A stretch of 64,000 nt of DNA from positions 124,001 to 188,000 of the forward strand of contig NZ_JABFCL010000002.1 of NCBI RefSeq assembly GCF_017566145.1, given 5' to 3'. The DNA comes from Bittarella massiliensis (ex Durand et al. 2017). Lineage in GTDB: Bacteria; Bacillota; Clostridia; Oscillospirales; Ruminococcaceae. Under the pieces are notes generated by a model. It was not told the origin of the DNA. It ran no database searches and saw only the letters and a list, made by a program, of their open reading frames with translations. This document shows positions 1-7,376 of this stretch, in pieces (position 1 is the stretch's first letter; every line of letters begins with the position of its first letter). The position numbers and the translations under genes were made by a program.

Positions 1-219
1 CGGCAGCGGTTGGGGCTGGCCCGCGCCTTTTTGCACGGCGCCCCCCTCCTGCTCCTCGACGAGCCCACCAGCAACCTGGACAGCCTCAACGAGGCGGTGA
101 TCCTGCGGGCCATCCGCCGGGAGCGGGGCGGGCGAACGGTGGTTTTGGTGAGCCACCGGGCCTCCACCATGGCCGTCGCCGACGAGGTGTACTCCGCCGA
201 TGGAGGGCGGGCCAGTTGA
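1..219 (+). CDS. ABC transporter ATP-binding protein, C-terminal fragment (CydC-like)
   Basis: Only the last 72 residues lie in the window; the gene starts to the left of base 1. The visible part runs from just after the ABC signature (RQRLGLARA) through Walker B and the D-loop (LLLLDEPTSNLD) to the H-loop (VLVSHRAS), and ends a few residues later, as in exporters where the nucleotide-binding domain is C-terminal. The stop TGA at 217-219 overlaps the TTG start of the next gene at 216. A CydC-type exporter is suggested by the downstream YgbA-like/DUF454 pair, but the substrate cannot be read from this fragment. Confidence 0.85.
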   Translation, partial: RQRLGLARAFLHGAPLLLLDEPTSNLDSLNEAVILRAIRRERGGRTVVLVSHRASTMAVADEVYSADGGRAS

Positions 220-569
220 AGGGCCGGGCCCGGCCGGTGGGCGAAAAGCGCCGCCGGGAAAAGGAGATGGTGGCCGAGATGATCGCCCTCTACTGCCGGG
301 GCCGCCACGGCAGCAGGGGAACGCTCTGTCCCCGGTGCGCCCAGCTGGCCGCTTACGCCGCCGAGCGCAGCGACCGCTGCCCCTTTATGGAGGAAAAGAC
401 CTTCTGCTCCAACTGCCGGGTACACTGCTACCGGCCGGAGATGCGCCGCCGCATCCGCGAAGTGATGCGCTACGCCGGGCCGCGGATGCTCTTTCACCAC
501 CCGGTGGCGGCCGTCCGCCACGCCCTGTCGGCCCGGCGTGAAAAAAAGCGATTGGAGGGATGGAGATGA
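216..569 (+). CDS. Nitrous oxide-stimulated promoter (YgbA-like) family protein
   Basis: A 117-residue basic, cysteine-rich protein starting at TTG 216, which overlaps the previous stop. The family pattern is clear: LCPRC near residue 37, a middle Cys, then CSNCRVHCY near 66-74 followed by VMRYAGPRML and an HHP motif. These match the YgbA family (PF11756), whose E. coli member is linked to the nitric oxide response. The cysteines and histidines suggest a metal or Fe-S site. The biochemical role is not established. It is translationally coupled to the ABC gene on its left and overlaps the DUF454 gene on its right by 10 bases, so the three form one operon. Confidence 0.85.
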   Translation: MKGRARPVGEKRRREKEMVAEMIALYCRGRHGSRGTLCPRCAQLAAYAAERSDRCPFMEEKTFCSNCRVHCYRPEMRRRIREVMRYAGPRMLFHHPVAAVRHALSARREKKRLEGWR

Positions 570-991
570 AGATACTCTACCTGATTTTGGGCCTTCTCGG
601 CCTGGGGTTGGGGGCCTTGGGCGCGGCCCTGCCCCTGCTGCCGGCCTTCCCCTTTTTGATGTTGGCCGCCGTCTGTTTTGCCAAGAGCTCCCAGCGGCTC
701 AGCCGTTGGTTTTTGCAGACAAAGCTCTACCGGAACAACCTGGAGAGTTTTGTCCAGGGCCGGGGGATGACTTGGCGCACCAAAGTCCGCATCATGGCTG
801 TTGTCACCCTGACCATGGCCTTTGGCTTTGTGATGATGGGCCGGGTGCCGGTGGGGAGGGCCGTCCTGGCGGCGGTCTGGGCCTTTCACATCCTCTACTT
901 CGTTTTCGGCGTCAAAACCCTGCCCGCCGGGGGCGGCGGGGGGAGGGAAGCGCCCCTCGACTTTGCCGGGGCGGAGGACGACGCCACCTGA
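560..991 (+). CDS. DUF454 (YbaN-like) inner membrane protein
   Basis: A 143-residue membrane protein with the DUF454/YbaN pattern. An N-terminal hydrophobic segment (about residues 4-38) contains the Gly- and Pro-rich stretch LGAALPLLPAFPF. A short soluble loop carries FAKSSQRLSRWF, and two further hydrophobic segments lie at about 78-113. The C-terminus is a Gly-rich acidic tail. The start ATG at 560 lies inside the preceding gene. YbaN-like proteins are of unknown function, but in many Clostridia they follow the CydC-like ABC gene and the YgbA-like gene, as here. A strong terminator follows at 1022. Confidence 0.85.
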   Translation: MEMKILYLILGLLGLGLGALGAALPLLPAFPFLMLAAVCFAKSSQRLSRWFLQTKLYRNNLESFVQGRGMTWRTKVRIMAVVTLTMAFGFVMMGRVPVGRAVLAAVWAFHILYFVFGVKTLPAGGGGGREAPLDFAGAEDDAT

Positions 992-1021
992 TACCGCCTT
1001 TCAAAAAGCCCTTTTGTCAAG

Positions 1022-1056
1022 AGGGGGGGAGCCCGATCGGGCTCCCCCCCTTTTTT
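1022..1056 (+). terminator. Rho-independent terminator after the DUF454 gene
   Basis: A GC-rich hairpin with arms GGGGGGAGCCCG and CGGGCTCCCCCC around a short AT centre, followed directly by TTTTTT. It closes the ABC/YgbA/DUF454 operon. Confidence 0.9.
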
Positions 1057-1149
1057 GCCCAAATGACAGGTTGGGGAAAGGGGGGCGTAGGGGGAAGGTG
1101 GGGGGCTGTCAAAGCTCTGTAAGGCCGGGTAAAGAGTGGGTCAAAAACC

Positions 1150-1179
1150 TTGAGGATGCCGCCGAGACGGCGCTATAAT
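1150..1179 (+). promoter_or_regulatory. Sigma-A-type promoter of the metallophosphatase gene
   Basis: TTGAGG at 1150-1155 and TATAAT at 1174-1179, spaced by 18. The open frame of the downstream gene extends back over this promoter, which is one reason to place the translation start at 1228. Confidence 0.7.
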
Positions 1180-1227
1180 GCAATCGCCACAGGAAACGCT
1201 TTGAAGAAGAGAGAGGAGAAAGAGACT

Positions 1228-3447
1228 GTGAAAGTTGCAAAGAGAGCCGCCGTTTTGGGGCTGGCCGCCGCCCTGGCCCTTTCCTCGGCCGCACCGGCGT
1301 TTGCCAGTTTTGCCGGCGACACCCAGGGGGGCAGCGCCTACCAGAGCTGGAAAAGCACCCACTGGACGGCCGAAAATGCCGCCAACTCCGGCCGGCTGGC
1401 CATCGCCCCCGGCAAAACCGAGACCGACCTGAACTTCGCCTGGTACGCCCAGCAGAAGGGGGTGCCCGCGGTGAAGATCGCCACCAGCAGAGAGGGGCTG
1501 GCCGCCGCCACCCCCATCCGGGGAACGGCCACCGCCATCGACCGCCAGAACGTGGCCGGGGTGCGCTATCTGGCCTCCAACAAGGTGGAGGCCGAGGGGG
1601 TCATCGCCCCCAACACCCTCTACTACTACAGCTACACCGACGATGTCGAGGCCGCTGACCCGGTGTGGAGCGAGCCCGCCACCTACCAGTCCCACGGCTT
1701 TGACAGCTTTGAGATGCTCTACGTGGGCGACCCCCAGGTGGGGGCCTCGGGCAGCACCGGGCAGGGGACAGCCGATGACGCCAACATCGCGGTGGACACC
1801 TACAACTGGGACAAGACCCTCCGGTACGCCCGCGCAAACGAGGGCAAAAACGCCAGTTTTATGCTGGTGGCCGGCGACCAGATTGACTACTCCAGCGCCG
1901 ATACCGCCGAAAAACGGGCCATCCGCGAGAGCGAGTACGCCGGCTACCTCTACCCCGAAGCCCTCAAGGGGCTGCCCATGGCCACCACCATCGGCAACCA
2001 CGAGAGCTATGGAAACGACTACTCCCTGCACTACAATACCCCCAACGCAGAGGACGGCCTGGGGGCCACCGCCTCGGGCAGCGACTACTACTTCAGCTAT
2101 GGCGACGTCCTCTTCATCGTCCTCAACAGCAACAACCGCAACACCGCCGAGCATCAGCAGCTGATGCAGAAGGCCGTCCAGAGCCATCCCGATGCCAAGT
2201 GGCGCATCGCCATGTTCCACCACGACATCTACGGCTCCGGCGAACCCCACGCCAGCGTGGACGGCGCCAACCTGCGCATCCTCTTCGCGCCGCTGATGGA
2301 CCAGTTCAACATCGACGTCTGCCTCACCGGGCACGACCACTCCTACGCCCGCACCTACCAAATCCTCGACGGCAAGGTGGTGGACTACGACGAGAGCACC
2401 GGCTCCATCGCCGACCCCCAGGGCACCCTCTACCTGTCCGCTGGCTCGGCCAGCGGCAGCAAATTCTACAACCTGAACACCCCCAAGCAGTACTTTGTGG
2501 CCGAGCGCAACAACGAGAACAAACCCACCTTCTCGGTCATTAAAATGGGGAGCAACCACTTCTCCATCAGCACCTACGACTACGAGGGAAACCAGTACGC
2601 CCAGCCCTTCACCATCGTCAAAAATGCCGATGAGGAGTCCCTCACCAACCTGATCTCCCAGGCCCGGGCAAAGGATGCGGGCGACTACACCGAGGGCAGC
2701 TACGCCGCCCTGCAACAGGCCGCTGGCGAGGCCGCCGCCCTGCTGGACACCCAGGCGGACCCCGGGGCCGAGGCGCTGGCCCAGGCGTATAGCAAAAACA
2801 TTCAGGGCGACAACAGTGCCGATCCCCTCAACTACTACGGCTATGCCCAGGGGATGTACCAGGCTGCCGCCGACGGGGATTTGAACATCAAAGCGACCAC
2901 CCTGAAAGCCGGTTTCTCCACCCTGTTGGACAAGACGCTGCACCGCCAGCAGAACACCACCGTCTCGGCGGCCGATCTCTCCGCCCGCTACGCCGCCCTG
3001 CAACAGGCGCTGGACGGCCTGGCCCTGCGCGCCGACGCCGATGCTCTGCAGGCGGAGATCGACCGGGCCGAGACCATTCTGGAATCCGCCGAGGAGGGCG
3101 AGCGCGCCGGGCAGTACCCCGCCGGCTCCAAAGCGGCGCTGCAGGCGGCTGTCGAGGCGGCGCAGGCGGTGTTTGACGACCAGCTGGCCAGCAGCGGGGA
3201 GCTGACTGCCGCCGCCGAGACCCTGCAGGCCGCGATCCAGACCTTTGCCGACCAGCGGCGCACCGAGGACGTCCCCCCCGCTGGCTCCGGTCAGGGCGGC
3301 GAGCAGCCCACCGACACCGGCTCTTCCGGGGCGGGCCAGCCCAACACCGGCGACCCCTCCGGCGCAGCCCTCCTCCCCCTGGCGGGCCTTGGCGCCCTGG
3401 CCCTGGCGGCCGGCGCCGGTCTGGCCAAGCGCCGCCGGACCCGGTAA
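1228..3447 (+). CDS. Secreted purple-acid-phosphatase-type metallophosphatase with FIVAR-like repeats and PNTGD tail
   Basis: A 739-residue exported protein. GTG 1228 is chosen because GAGGAG lies just upstream and the protein then opens with a signal peptide (about residues 1-26, ending AFA). A fibronectin-like N-domain is followed by a calcineurin-type phosphoesterase core with all metal motifs: GDPQVG (about 167), AGDQID (about 214), GNHE (about 256), FHHD (about 330) and GHDHSY (about 369). Two helical FIVAR-like repeats (about 470-530 and 604-675) follow. The end is QPNTGD, a hydrophobic segment and KRRRTR, a sortase-like signal with PNTG instead of LPxTG. It likely hydrolyses phosphate esters at the cell surface. 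The substrate is unknown. Confidence 0.9.
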   Translation: MKVAKRAAVLGLAAALALSSAAPAFASFAGDTQGGSAYQSWKSTHWTAENAANSGRLAIAPGKTETDLNFAWYAQQKGVPAVKIATSREGLAAATPIRGTATAIDRQNVAGVRYLASNKVEAEGVIAPNTLYYYSYTDDVEAADPVWSEPATYQSHGFDSFEMLYVGDPQVGASGSTGQGTADDANIAVDTYNWDKTLRYARANEGKNASFMLVAGDQIDYSSADTAEKRAIRESEYAGYLYPEALKGLPMATTIGNHESYGNDYSLHYNTPNAEDGLGATASGSDYYFSYGDVLFIVLNSNNRNTAEHQQLMQKAVQSHPDAKWRIAMFHHDIYGSGEPHASVDGANLRILFAPLMDQFNIDVCLTGHDHSYARTYQILDGKVVDYDESTGSIADPQGTLYLSAGSASGSKFYNLNTPKQYFVAERNNENKPTFSVIKMGSNHFSISTYDYEGNQYAQPFTIVKNADEESLTNLISQARAKDAGDYTEGSYAALQQAAGEAAALLDTQADPGAEALAQAYSKNIQGDNSADPLNYYGYAQGMYQAAADGDLNIKATTLKAGFSTLLDKTLHRQQNTTVSAADLSARYAALQQALDGLALRADADALQAEIDRAETILESAEEGERAGQYPAGSKAALQAAVEAAQAVFDDQLASSGELTAAAETLQAAIQTFADQRRTEDVPPAGSGQGGEQPTDTGSSGAGQPNTGDPSGAALLPLAGLGALALAAGAGLAKRRRTR

Positions 3448-3465
3448 CCCCCCTTTCCCCCGCAC

Positions 3466-3500
3466 AGGATGCAGAGGCGCCCCGGCGCCTCTGCATCCTG
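3466..3500 (+). other. Long perfect hairpin between metallophosphatase and yibE/F genes
   Basis: Arms AGGATGCAGAGGCGCC and GGCGCCTCTGCATCCT are perfect complements with almost no loop. No T-run follows, so this may be a weak terminator, an RNA processing site or a protein site rather than a standard terminator. Confidence 0.6.
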
Positions 3501-3536
3501 CATCGCCCCAACCCTTGAACGATGGAGGGATTTTTC

Positions 3537-4697
3537 ATGTGCAAGTCCAACCGCGCCCGCCTGCGCCGCAGGTTGCCCGACCTGGCCATGCTGGCCTTTC
3601 TGCTGCTCTTCGCCCTCGCCCTTGTCCTCCTCAACCGCTCGGTGCAAAAGACCCCCCTGCTGCCGGAGGACGGCAGCGCCTTTGCAAAGGGGTCGGTGAC
3701 CGCCCTGGTGGAGGACGACCTGGCCGACGGCGGCGGGCAGGTCGTCCAGGTATTGCTGCGCAGCGGCCCCCACAGGGGGGAGACGGTCACAGCCGACAAC
3801 TCGGCCAGCTACCTCTACGGGGCCGCCTGCCGGGTGGGCACCCGGGTGGTGGTGCAGCTCGGCGAGTACGGCGGCGCCCTCACCGCCAGCGTTTACAATT
3901 GCGACCGAGGCTGGGTGATCTGGACACTGGCGGGCCTCTTTTTGGCGGCCCTCTGTGCCATTGGGGGGAAGCGGGGCCTCAAGTCGGCGGCGGGGCTTAT
4001 CTTCACCTTTCTCTGTGTTCTCTTCCTCTATCTGCCCCTGCTCTATCTGGGGGCCTCGCCCTTCTGGGCGGCGGTTTCGGTGGTGGCCCTCACCACCCTG
4101 GTCACCCTCTACCTCATCGGGGGGCCTACCCGCAAAAGCCTCTGCGCCATCCTCGGCACGGTGGCCGGGGTGGTGGCTGCCGGGGGGATCGCCGCCCTCT
4201 TTGGGGCACTGGGCAGGATCTCCGGCTACAATGTCAGCGACATTGAGACCATGATCCTCATCGGCCAGAACAGCCGCTTGCAGATCGGCGGGGTGCTTTT
4301 CTCCGGCATCCTCATCGCCTCTCTGGGGGCGGTGATGGATGTGGCCATGTCCATCTCCTCCACCGTCAGCGAGATCATCAGCCAGATCCCCTCCCTCACC
4401 CGGCGGCAGCTCTTTCGCAGCGGCATCAACGTGGGGCGGGACATGATGGGCACCATGTCCAACACCCTGATCCTGGCCTTTACCGGCGGTTCGGTGAACA
4501 CCCTGCTGGTGATCTACGCCTACGACATGCCCTACCTGCAGGTGATCAATATGTACGCCATCGGCATTGAAATCCTACAGGGCCTGGCCGGCACCTTGGG
4601 GGTGATCTTGACGGTGCCGGTGGTCTCGGCCCTCTCGGCCTGGGCCTTCGGCCGGCGGGAATCCGTCCCCACCGCGCAAAACCAAAAGATCGTATAA
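3537..4697 (+). CDS. YibE/F family multi-pass membrane protein
   Basis: A 386-residue protein. ATG 3537 is preferred over an in-frame ATG at 3522 because GGAGGG lies 8 bases before it. An N-terminal transmembrane segment (about 14-33) is followed by an extracellular domain of about 80 residues and then by six or seven hydrophobic segments. The membrane core matches the YibE/F family (PF07907), including the stretch SLGAVMDVAMSISS and the conserved region around GRDMMGTMSNTLILAF. The function of the family is unknown; transport has been proposed. It follows the metallophosphatase gene after 89 bases. Confidence 0.85.
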   Translation: MCKSNRARLRRRLPDLAMLAFLLLFALALVLLNRSVQKTPLLPEDGSAFAKGSVTALVEDDLADGGGQVVQVLLRSGPHRGETVTADNSASYLYGAACRVGTRVVVQLGEYGGALTASVYNCDRGWVIWTLAGLFLAALCAIGGKRGLKSAAGLIFTFLCVLFLYLPLLYLGASPFWAAVSVVALTTLVTLYLIGGPTRKSLCAILGTVAGVVAAGGIAALFGALGRISGYNVSDIETMILIGQNSRLQIGGVLFSGILIASLGAVMDVAMSISSTVSEIISQIPSLTRRQLFRSGINVGRDMMGTMSNTLILAFTGGSVNTLLVIYAYDMPYLQVINMYAIGIEILQGLAGTLGVILTVPVVSALSAWAFGRRESVPTAQNQKIV

Positions 4698-4710
4698 ACA
4701 AAATGAGATA

Positions 4711-4723
4711 ATACAATTTGTAT
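4711..4723. promoter_or_regulatory. AT-rich perfect palindrome, possible operator
   Basis: ATACAATTTGTAT reads the same on both strands around its central T. It lies in a short AT-rich stretch (about 4690-4727) downstream of the YibE/F gene. No promoter elements around it are convincing. Confidence 0.35.
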
Positions 4724-4800
4724 AAAAAGGGCCGGATAGGCGGCGGTGACGCCCACCCTTTCCGCCAGGCCCCGCTGGCAGACCCTTCCCCGCCCCCATT

Positions 4801-4843
4801 GTGACGAAATCGTCACCCGCAGGGGGGCGGGGTTTGCTATAAT
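4801..4843 (+). promoter_or_regulatory. Promoter of the two-component genes with GTGAC-N6-GTCAC box
   Basis: GTGAC at 4801-4805 and GTCAC at 4812-4816 form a dyad with a 6-base spacer. An extended -10 (TGC-TATAAT, 4838-4843) follows, but no good -35 is present, as expected for an activated promoter. The distance from the start of GTCAC to the -10 is 26 bases. The same arrangement occurs upstream of the ABC genes at 6573. Confidence 0.65.
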
Positions 4844-4894
4844 AGAGACAAGTCTGACAGCGGGGATCGCCCCGCCGGGAAGGGGAGCAAGGAG

Positions 4895-5569
4895 ATGCGC
4901 ATTTTGCTGGTGGAGGACGACCGCGCCATCGCCGCCGGCCTCTGCTATTCGCTGCAGGCCGAGGGCTACCAGGTGACACACTGCGCCACCTGTGCCGCGG
5001 CCTTACAGGCGGTGGAGGCAGGGGGCTGGGACCTGTTGCTGCTGGATTTGACCCTGCCCGACGGCAGCGGCTACGACATCTGCCGCCGCGCCAAGGTCCT
5101 GGGGGACACCCCGGTGGTCTTCCTCACCGCCTGCGACGAGGAGGTCAGCGCGGTGATGGGCCTGGACATGGGGGCAGACGACTACGTGACCAAGCCCTTT
5201 CGCCTGCGGGAACTGCTCAGCCGCATCAAGTCGGTGCTGCGCCGCAGCGGCCGGGGCGGGGGGGAGGTCTCCCTCTCCTTTGGCGCCCTCACCATCTGCC
5301 CCCAGTGCGCCCAGGTGCGCGTGGCCGGGCGGGAACTCGCCCTCACCGCCCTGGAATACCGGCTGCTGCTGACCTTTGCCGCCCACCCCGGGCAGGTCCT
5401 CACCCGGGGCCAGCTGCTGGAGGGAATTTGGGATGTGGCCGGCAACTTCGTCAACGACAACACCCTCACCGTCTACATCAAGCGGCTGCGGGAAAAGCTG
5501 GCCGCCGCCGGGGACGAGGGGCGGATCGCCACCGTCCGCGGCCTGGGCTACCGAATGGAGGGGGAGTGA
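4895..5569 (+). CDS. OmpR/PhoB-type response regulator
   Basis: A 224-residue regulator. The receiver domain has the acidic pair D8/D9, the phosphorylated Asp D51 (LLLDLTLPDGSG) and the conserved Lys K100 (VTKPF). A winged-helix DNA-binding domain follows (about 125-222), with the typical LTALEYRLL and VYIKRLREKL segments. The start ATG lies 7 bases after AGGGGAG. The stop overlaps the kinase start (TGATG), so the two are coupled. With the downstream ABC pair this resembles Firmicute two-component systems that sense antimicrobial peptides or envelope damage and switch on an ABC transporter. Confidence 0.95.
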   Translation: MRILLVEDDRAIAAGLCYSLQAEGYQVTHCATCAAALQAVEAGGWDLLLLDLTLPDGSGYDICRRAKVLGDTPVVFLTACDEEVSAVMGLDMGADDYVTKPFRLRELLSRIKSVLRRSGRGGGEVSLSFGALTICPQCAQVRVAGRELALTALEYRLLLTFAAHPGQVLTRGQLLEGIWDVAGNFVNDNTLTVYIKRLREKLAAAGDEGRIATVRGLGYRMEGE

Positions 5570-6570
5570 TGCTGCGCGGCCGGGAGGGAAAGCTCGCCGC
5601 CCTCTCCTTTGCGGTTCTGTCCGCCGCGGGGACGGCCCTCTGTTTCGCCATCGCCCCGGCGGCCGGGTGGGTCTGCCTCTCCCTCTGCGCGCTGCTGGGG
5701 GCCCTCTTCGCCGCCTTTACCTGGCGGCGCTGCCGGGAGATCCGCCGCCTCTCCCAGTACCTGGCGTCGGTCTATTCGGGGGGCAAGCCCCTGGACATCC
5801 GCGACAACCGGGAGGGGGAGTTGAGCATCCTCAAAAACGACCTCTACAAGATCACCTGCGTCCTCACCCGGCAGGCCGAGCGGCTCCACCGGGACAGGGA
5901 CTACCTGGCCGAGGCCATGCAGAACATCTCCCACCAGCTCAAGACCCCCCTCACCAGCCTCTTTGTCATGACCGAACTGCTGCGCTCCCCCGACCTGCCG
6001 GCGGACAGGCGGGAGGCGTTTTGGCAGAACACCGGCCAGTCGCTGGAGCGGATCCAGTGGCTGGTGGGTACCCTGCTGAAATTTTCCCGGCTGGACGCCG
6101 AGGCCGTCGCCTTTGTCCGGGAGGAACTCTCCCTAAAAGAGCTCTTGAACCGGGCGGCGGCCCCCCTGCGCCCGCTGCTGGAGGGGCGGCGGCTCTCCCT
6201 TTCCATCGACTGTCCCCCTGCCCTCATCTGGCGGGGGGATGGGGAGTGGACGGCCGAGGCCCTGGGCAACCTCCTCAAAAACTGCGCCGAGCACACCCCG
6301 GCCGGAGGCGACATCTGGGTGCGCTGCAGCGAGAATCCACTGCACATCGAGATCGCCATCTGCGACAGCGGCGAGGGGATCGACCCCGGCGACCTGCCCC
6401 ACCTCTTCGAGCGCTTTTACAAAGGCAAAAACGCCGCCTCCGACGGGGTGGGCATCGGCCTGGCCATGGCCAAAGCCATCCTGCAGCGCCAGAACGCCGA
6501 CGTGAGCGCCCGCAACCGCCCCGAGGGCGGGGCCGAGTTTTCGGTCAAACTCTACAAGCAGATCGTCTAA
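5569..6570 (+). CDS. Membrane sensor histidine kinase
   Basis: A 333-residue kinase whose ATG at 5569 overlaps the regulator stop. Two adjacent transmembrane segments (about 10-29 and 33-51) have almost no extracellular loop, as in intramembrane-sensing kinases of the BceS/VanS-like kind. The H-box is NISHQLKTPL with H122. The ATPase domain shows an N-box (LGNLLKNCAEH), a G1 box (DSGEGID), an F-box (LFERFYKG) and a G2 box (GVGIGLAMA). The lack of a sensor domain suggests that the signal comes through a partner, possibly the downstream permease. All catalytic motifs are present. Confidence 0.95.
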   Translation: MLRGREGKLAALSFAVLSAAGTALCFAIAPAAGWVCLSLCALLGALFAAFTWRRCREIRRLSQYLASVYSGGKPLDIRDNREGELSILKNDLYKITCVLTRQAERLHRDRDYLAEAMQNISHQLKTPLTSLFVMTELLRSPDLPADRREAFWQNTGQSLERIQWLVGTLLKFSRLDAEAVAFVREELSLKELLNRAAAPLRPLLEGRRLSLSIDCPPALIWRGDGEWTAEALGNLLKNCAEHTPAGGDIWVRCSENPLHIEIAICDSGEGIDPGDLPHLFERFYKGKNAASDGVGIGLAMAKAILQRQNADVSARNRPEGGAEFSVKLYKQIV

Positions 6571-6572
6571 AG

Positions 6573-6627
6573 GTGACCAAACCGTCACCGGCCGGGTCAC
6601 CGGCGAGTCACCCGCTGAAAGTAGAGT
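6573..6627 (+). promoter_or_regulatory. Regulator-box cluster and probable promoter of the ABC transporter genes
   Basis: GTGAC at 6573-6577 is followed by GTCAC at 6584-6588, 6596-6600 and 6607-6611, in steps of 11-12 bases, or about one helical turn. This is typical of OmpR-family binding sites. A possible -10, TAGAGT (6622-6627), lies 26 bases from the start of the middle GTCAC, the same offset as in the 4801 promoter. Confidence 0.6.
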
Positions 6628-6692
6628 GGGGCCAGGCGGGGAGAGGCCCCGCCCATGACCGGGCCCCGGCCCGCAAGGGAGGAACTGTTTTA

Positions 6693-7376
6693 ATGGAACT
6701 ACTGCGCGTGGAAAACCTCTGCAAACACTACGGCGGCCGGGAGACCGGCACCGACGCCCTAAAGGGGGTCTCCTTCACCGTCGAAAAGGGGGAGTTCGTG
6801 GCCATTGTCGGCCCCTCCGGCTCGGGGAAGAGCACCCTTTTACACATCCTCGGCGGGGTGGACCGCCCCACCTCCGGCCGGGTGCTGGTGGACGGGGCCG
6901 ACGTCTACCAGATGGACGAAAACGCCCTGGCCATCTTCCGCCGCCGCCAAATCGGGCTGATCTACCAGTTTTACAACCTGATCCCCGTCCTCGATGTGGA
7001 GGAGAACATCACCCTCCCCCTGCTGCTGGACGGGCGGAAGGTCGATCCCTTCCAGCTGCAAAACCTGGTGGAAAAACTGGGCCTGGGCAGCCGTCTGAAA
7101 CACCTGCCCAGCCAGCTCTCCGGCGGGCAGCAGCAGCGCGTCAGCATCGGCCGGGCGCTGATCGCCAGCCCCGCCCTGGTGCTGGCCGACGAGCCCACCG
7201 GCAACCTGGACAGCAAGAACAGCGGCGAGATCATCGGCCTGCTGAAGGACTTTCACCGCACCCTGGACCAGACCCTGCTCGTCATCACCCACGACGAGCG
7301 CATCGCCCTCCAGGCCGACCGGATCATCGCCATTGAGGACGGGCAGATCGCCCGGGACGAGGTGATCCGCCGATGA
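6693..7376 (+). CDS. ABC transporter ATP-binding protein (MacB/BceA type)
   Basis: A 227-residue ATPase. ATG 6693 follows GGGAGGAAC. Motifs are Walker [11 protein letters not shown]-loop IYQFYNLIP, signature LSGGQQQR, Walker B and D-loop [11 protein letters not shown], and H-loop ITHDE. The length and the [12 protein letters not shown] region fit the LolD/MacB/BceA group, which power FtsX-type permeases in moving or removing lipophilic molecules or peptides. The stop overlaps the permease start (ATGA at 7373). Expression is probably controlled by the upstream two-component pair through the boxes at 6573. Confidence 0.95.
   Translation: MELLRVENLCKHYGGRETGTDALKGVSFTVEKGEFVAIVGPSGSGKSTLLHILGGVDRPTSGRVLVDGADVYQMDENALAIFRRRQIGLIYQFYNLIPVLDVEENITLPLLLDGRKVDPFQLQNLVEKLGLGSRLKHLPSQLSGGQQQRVSIGRALIASPALVLADEPTGNLDSKNSGEIIGLLKDFHRTLDQTLLVITHDERIALQADRIIAIEDGQIARDEVIRR

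Noticed and set aside
1150..1227. TTG 1150 as start of the metallophosphatase
   Set aside because: It coincides with the -35 element, and the extra residues would bury the signal peptide. GTG 1228 has the ribosome site.
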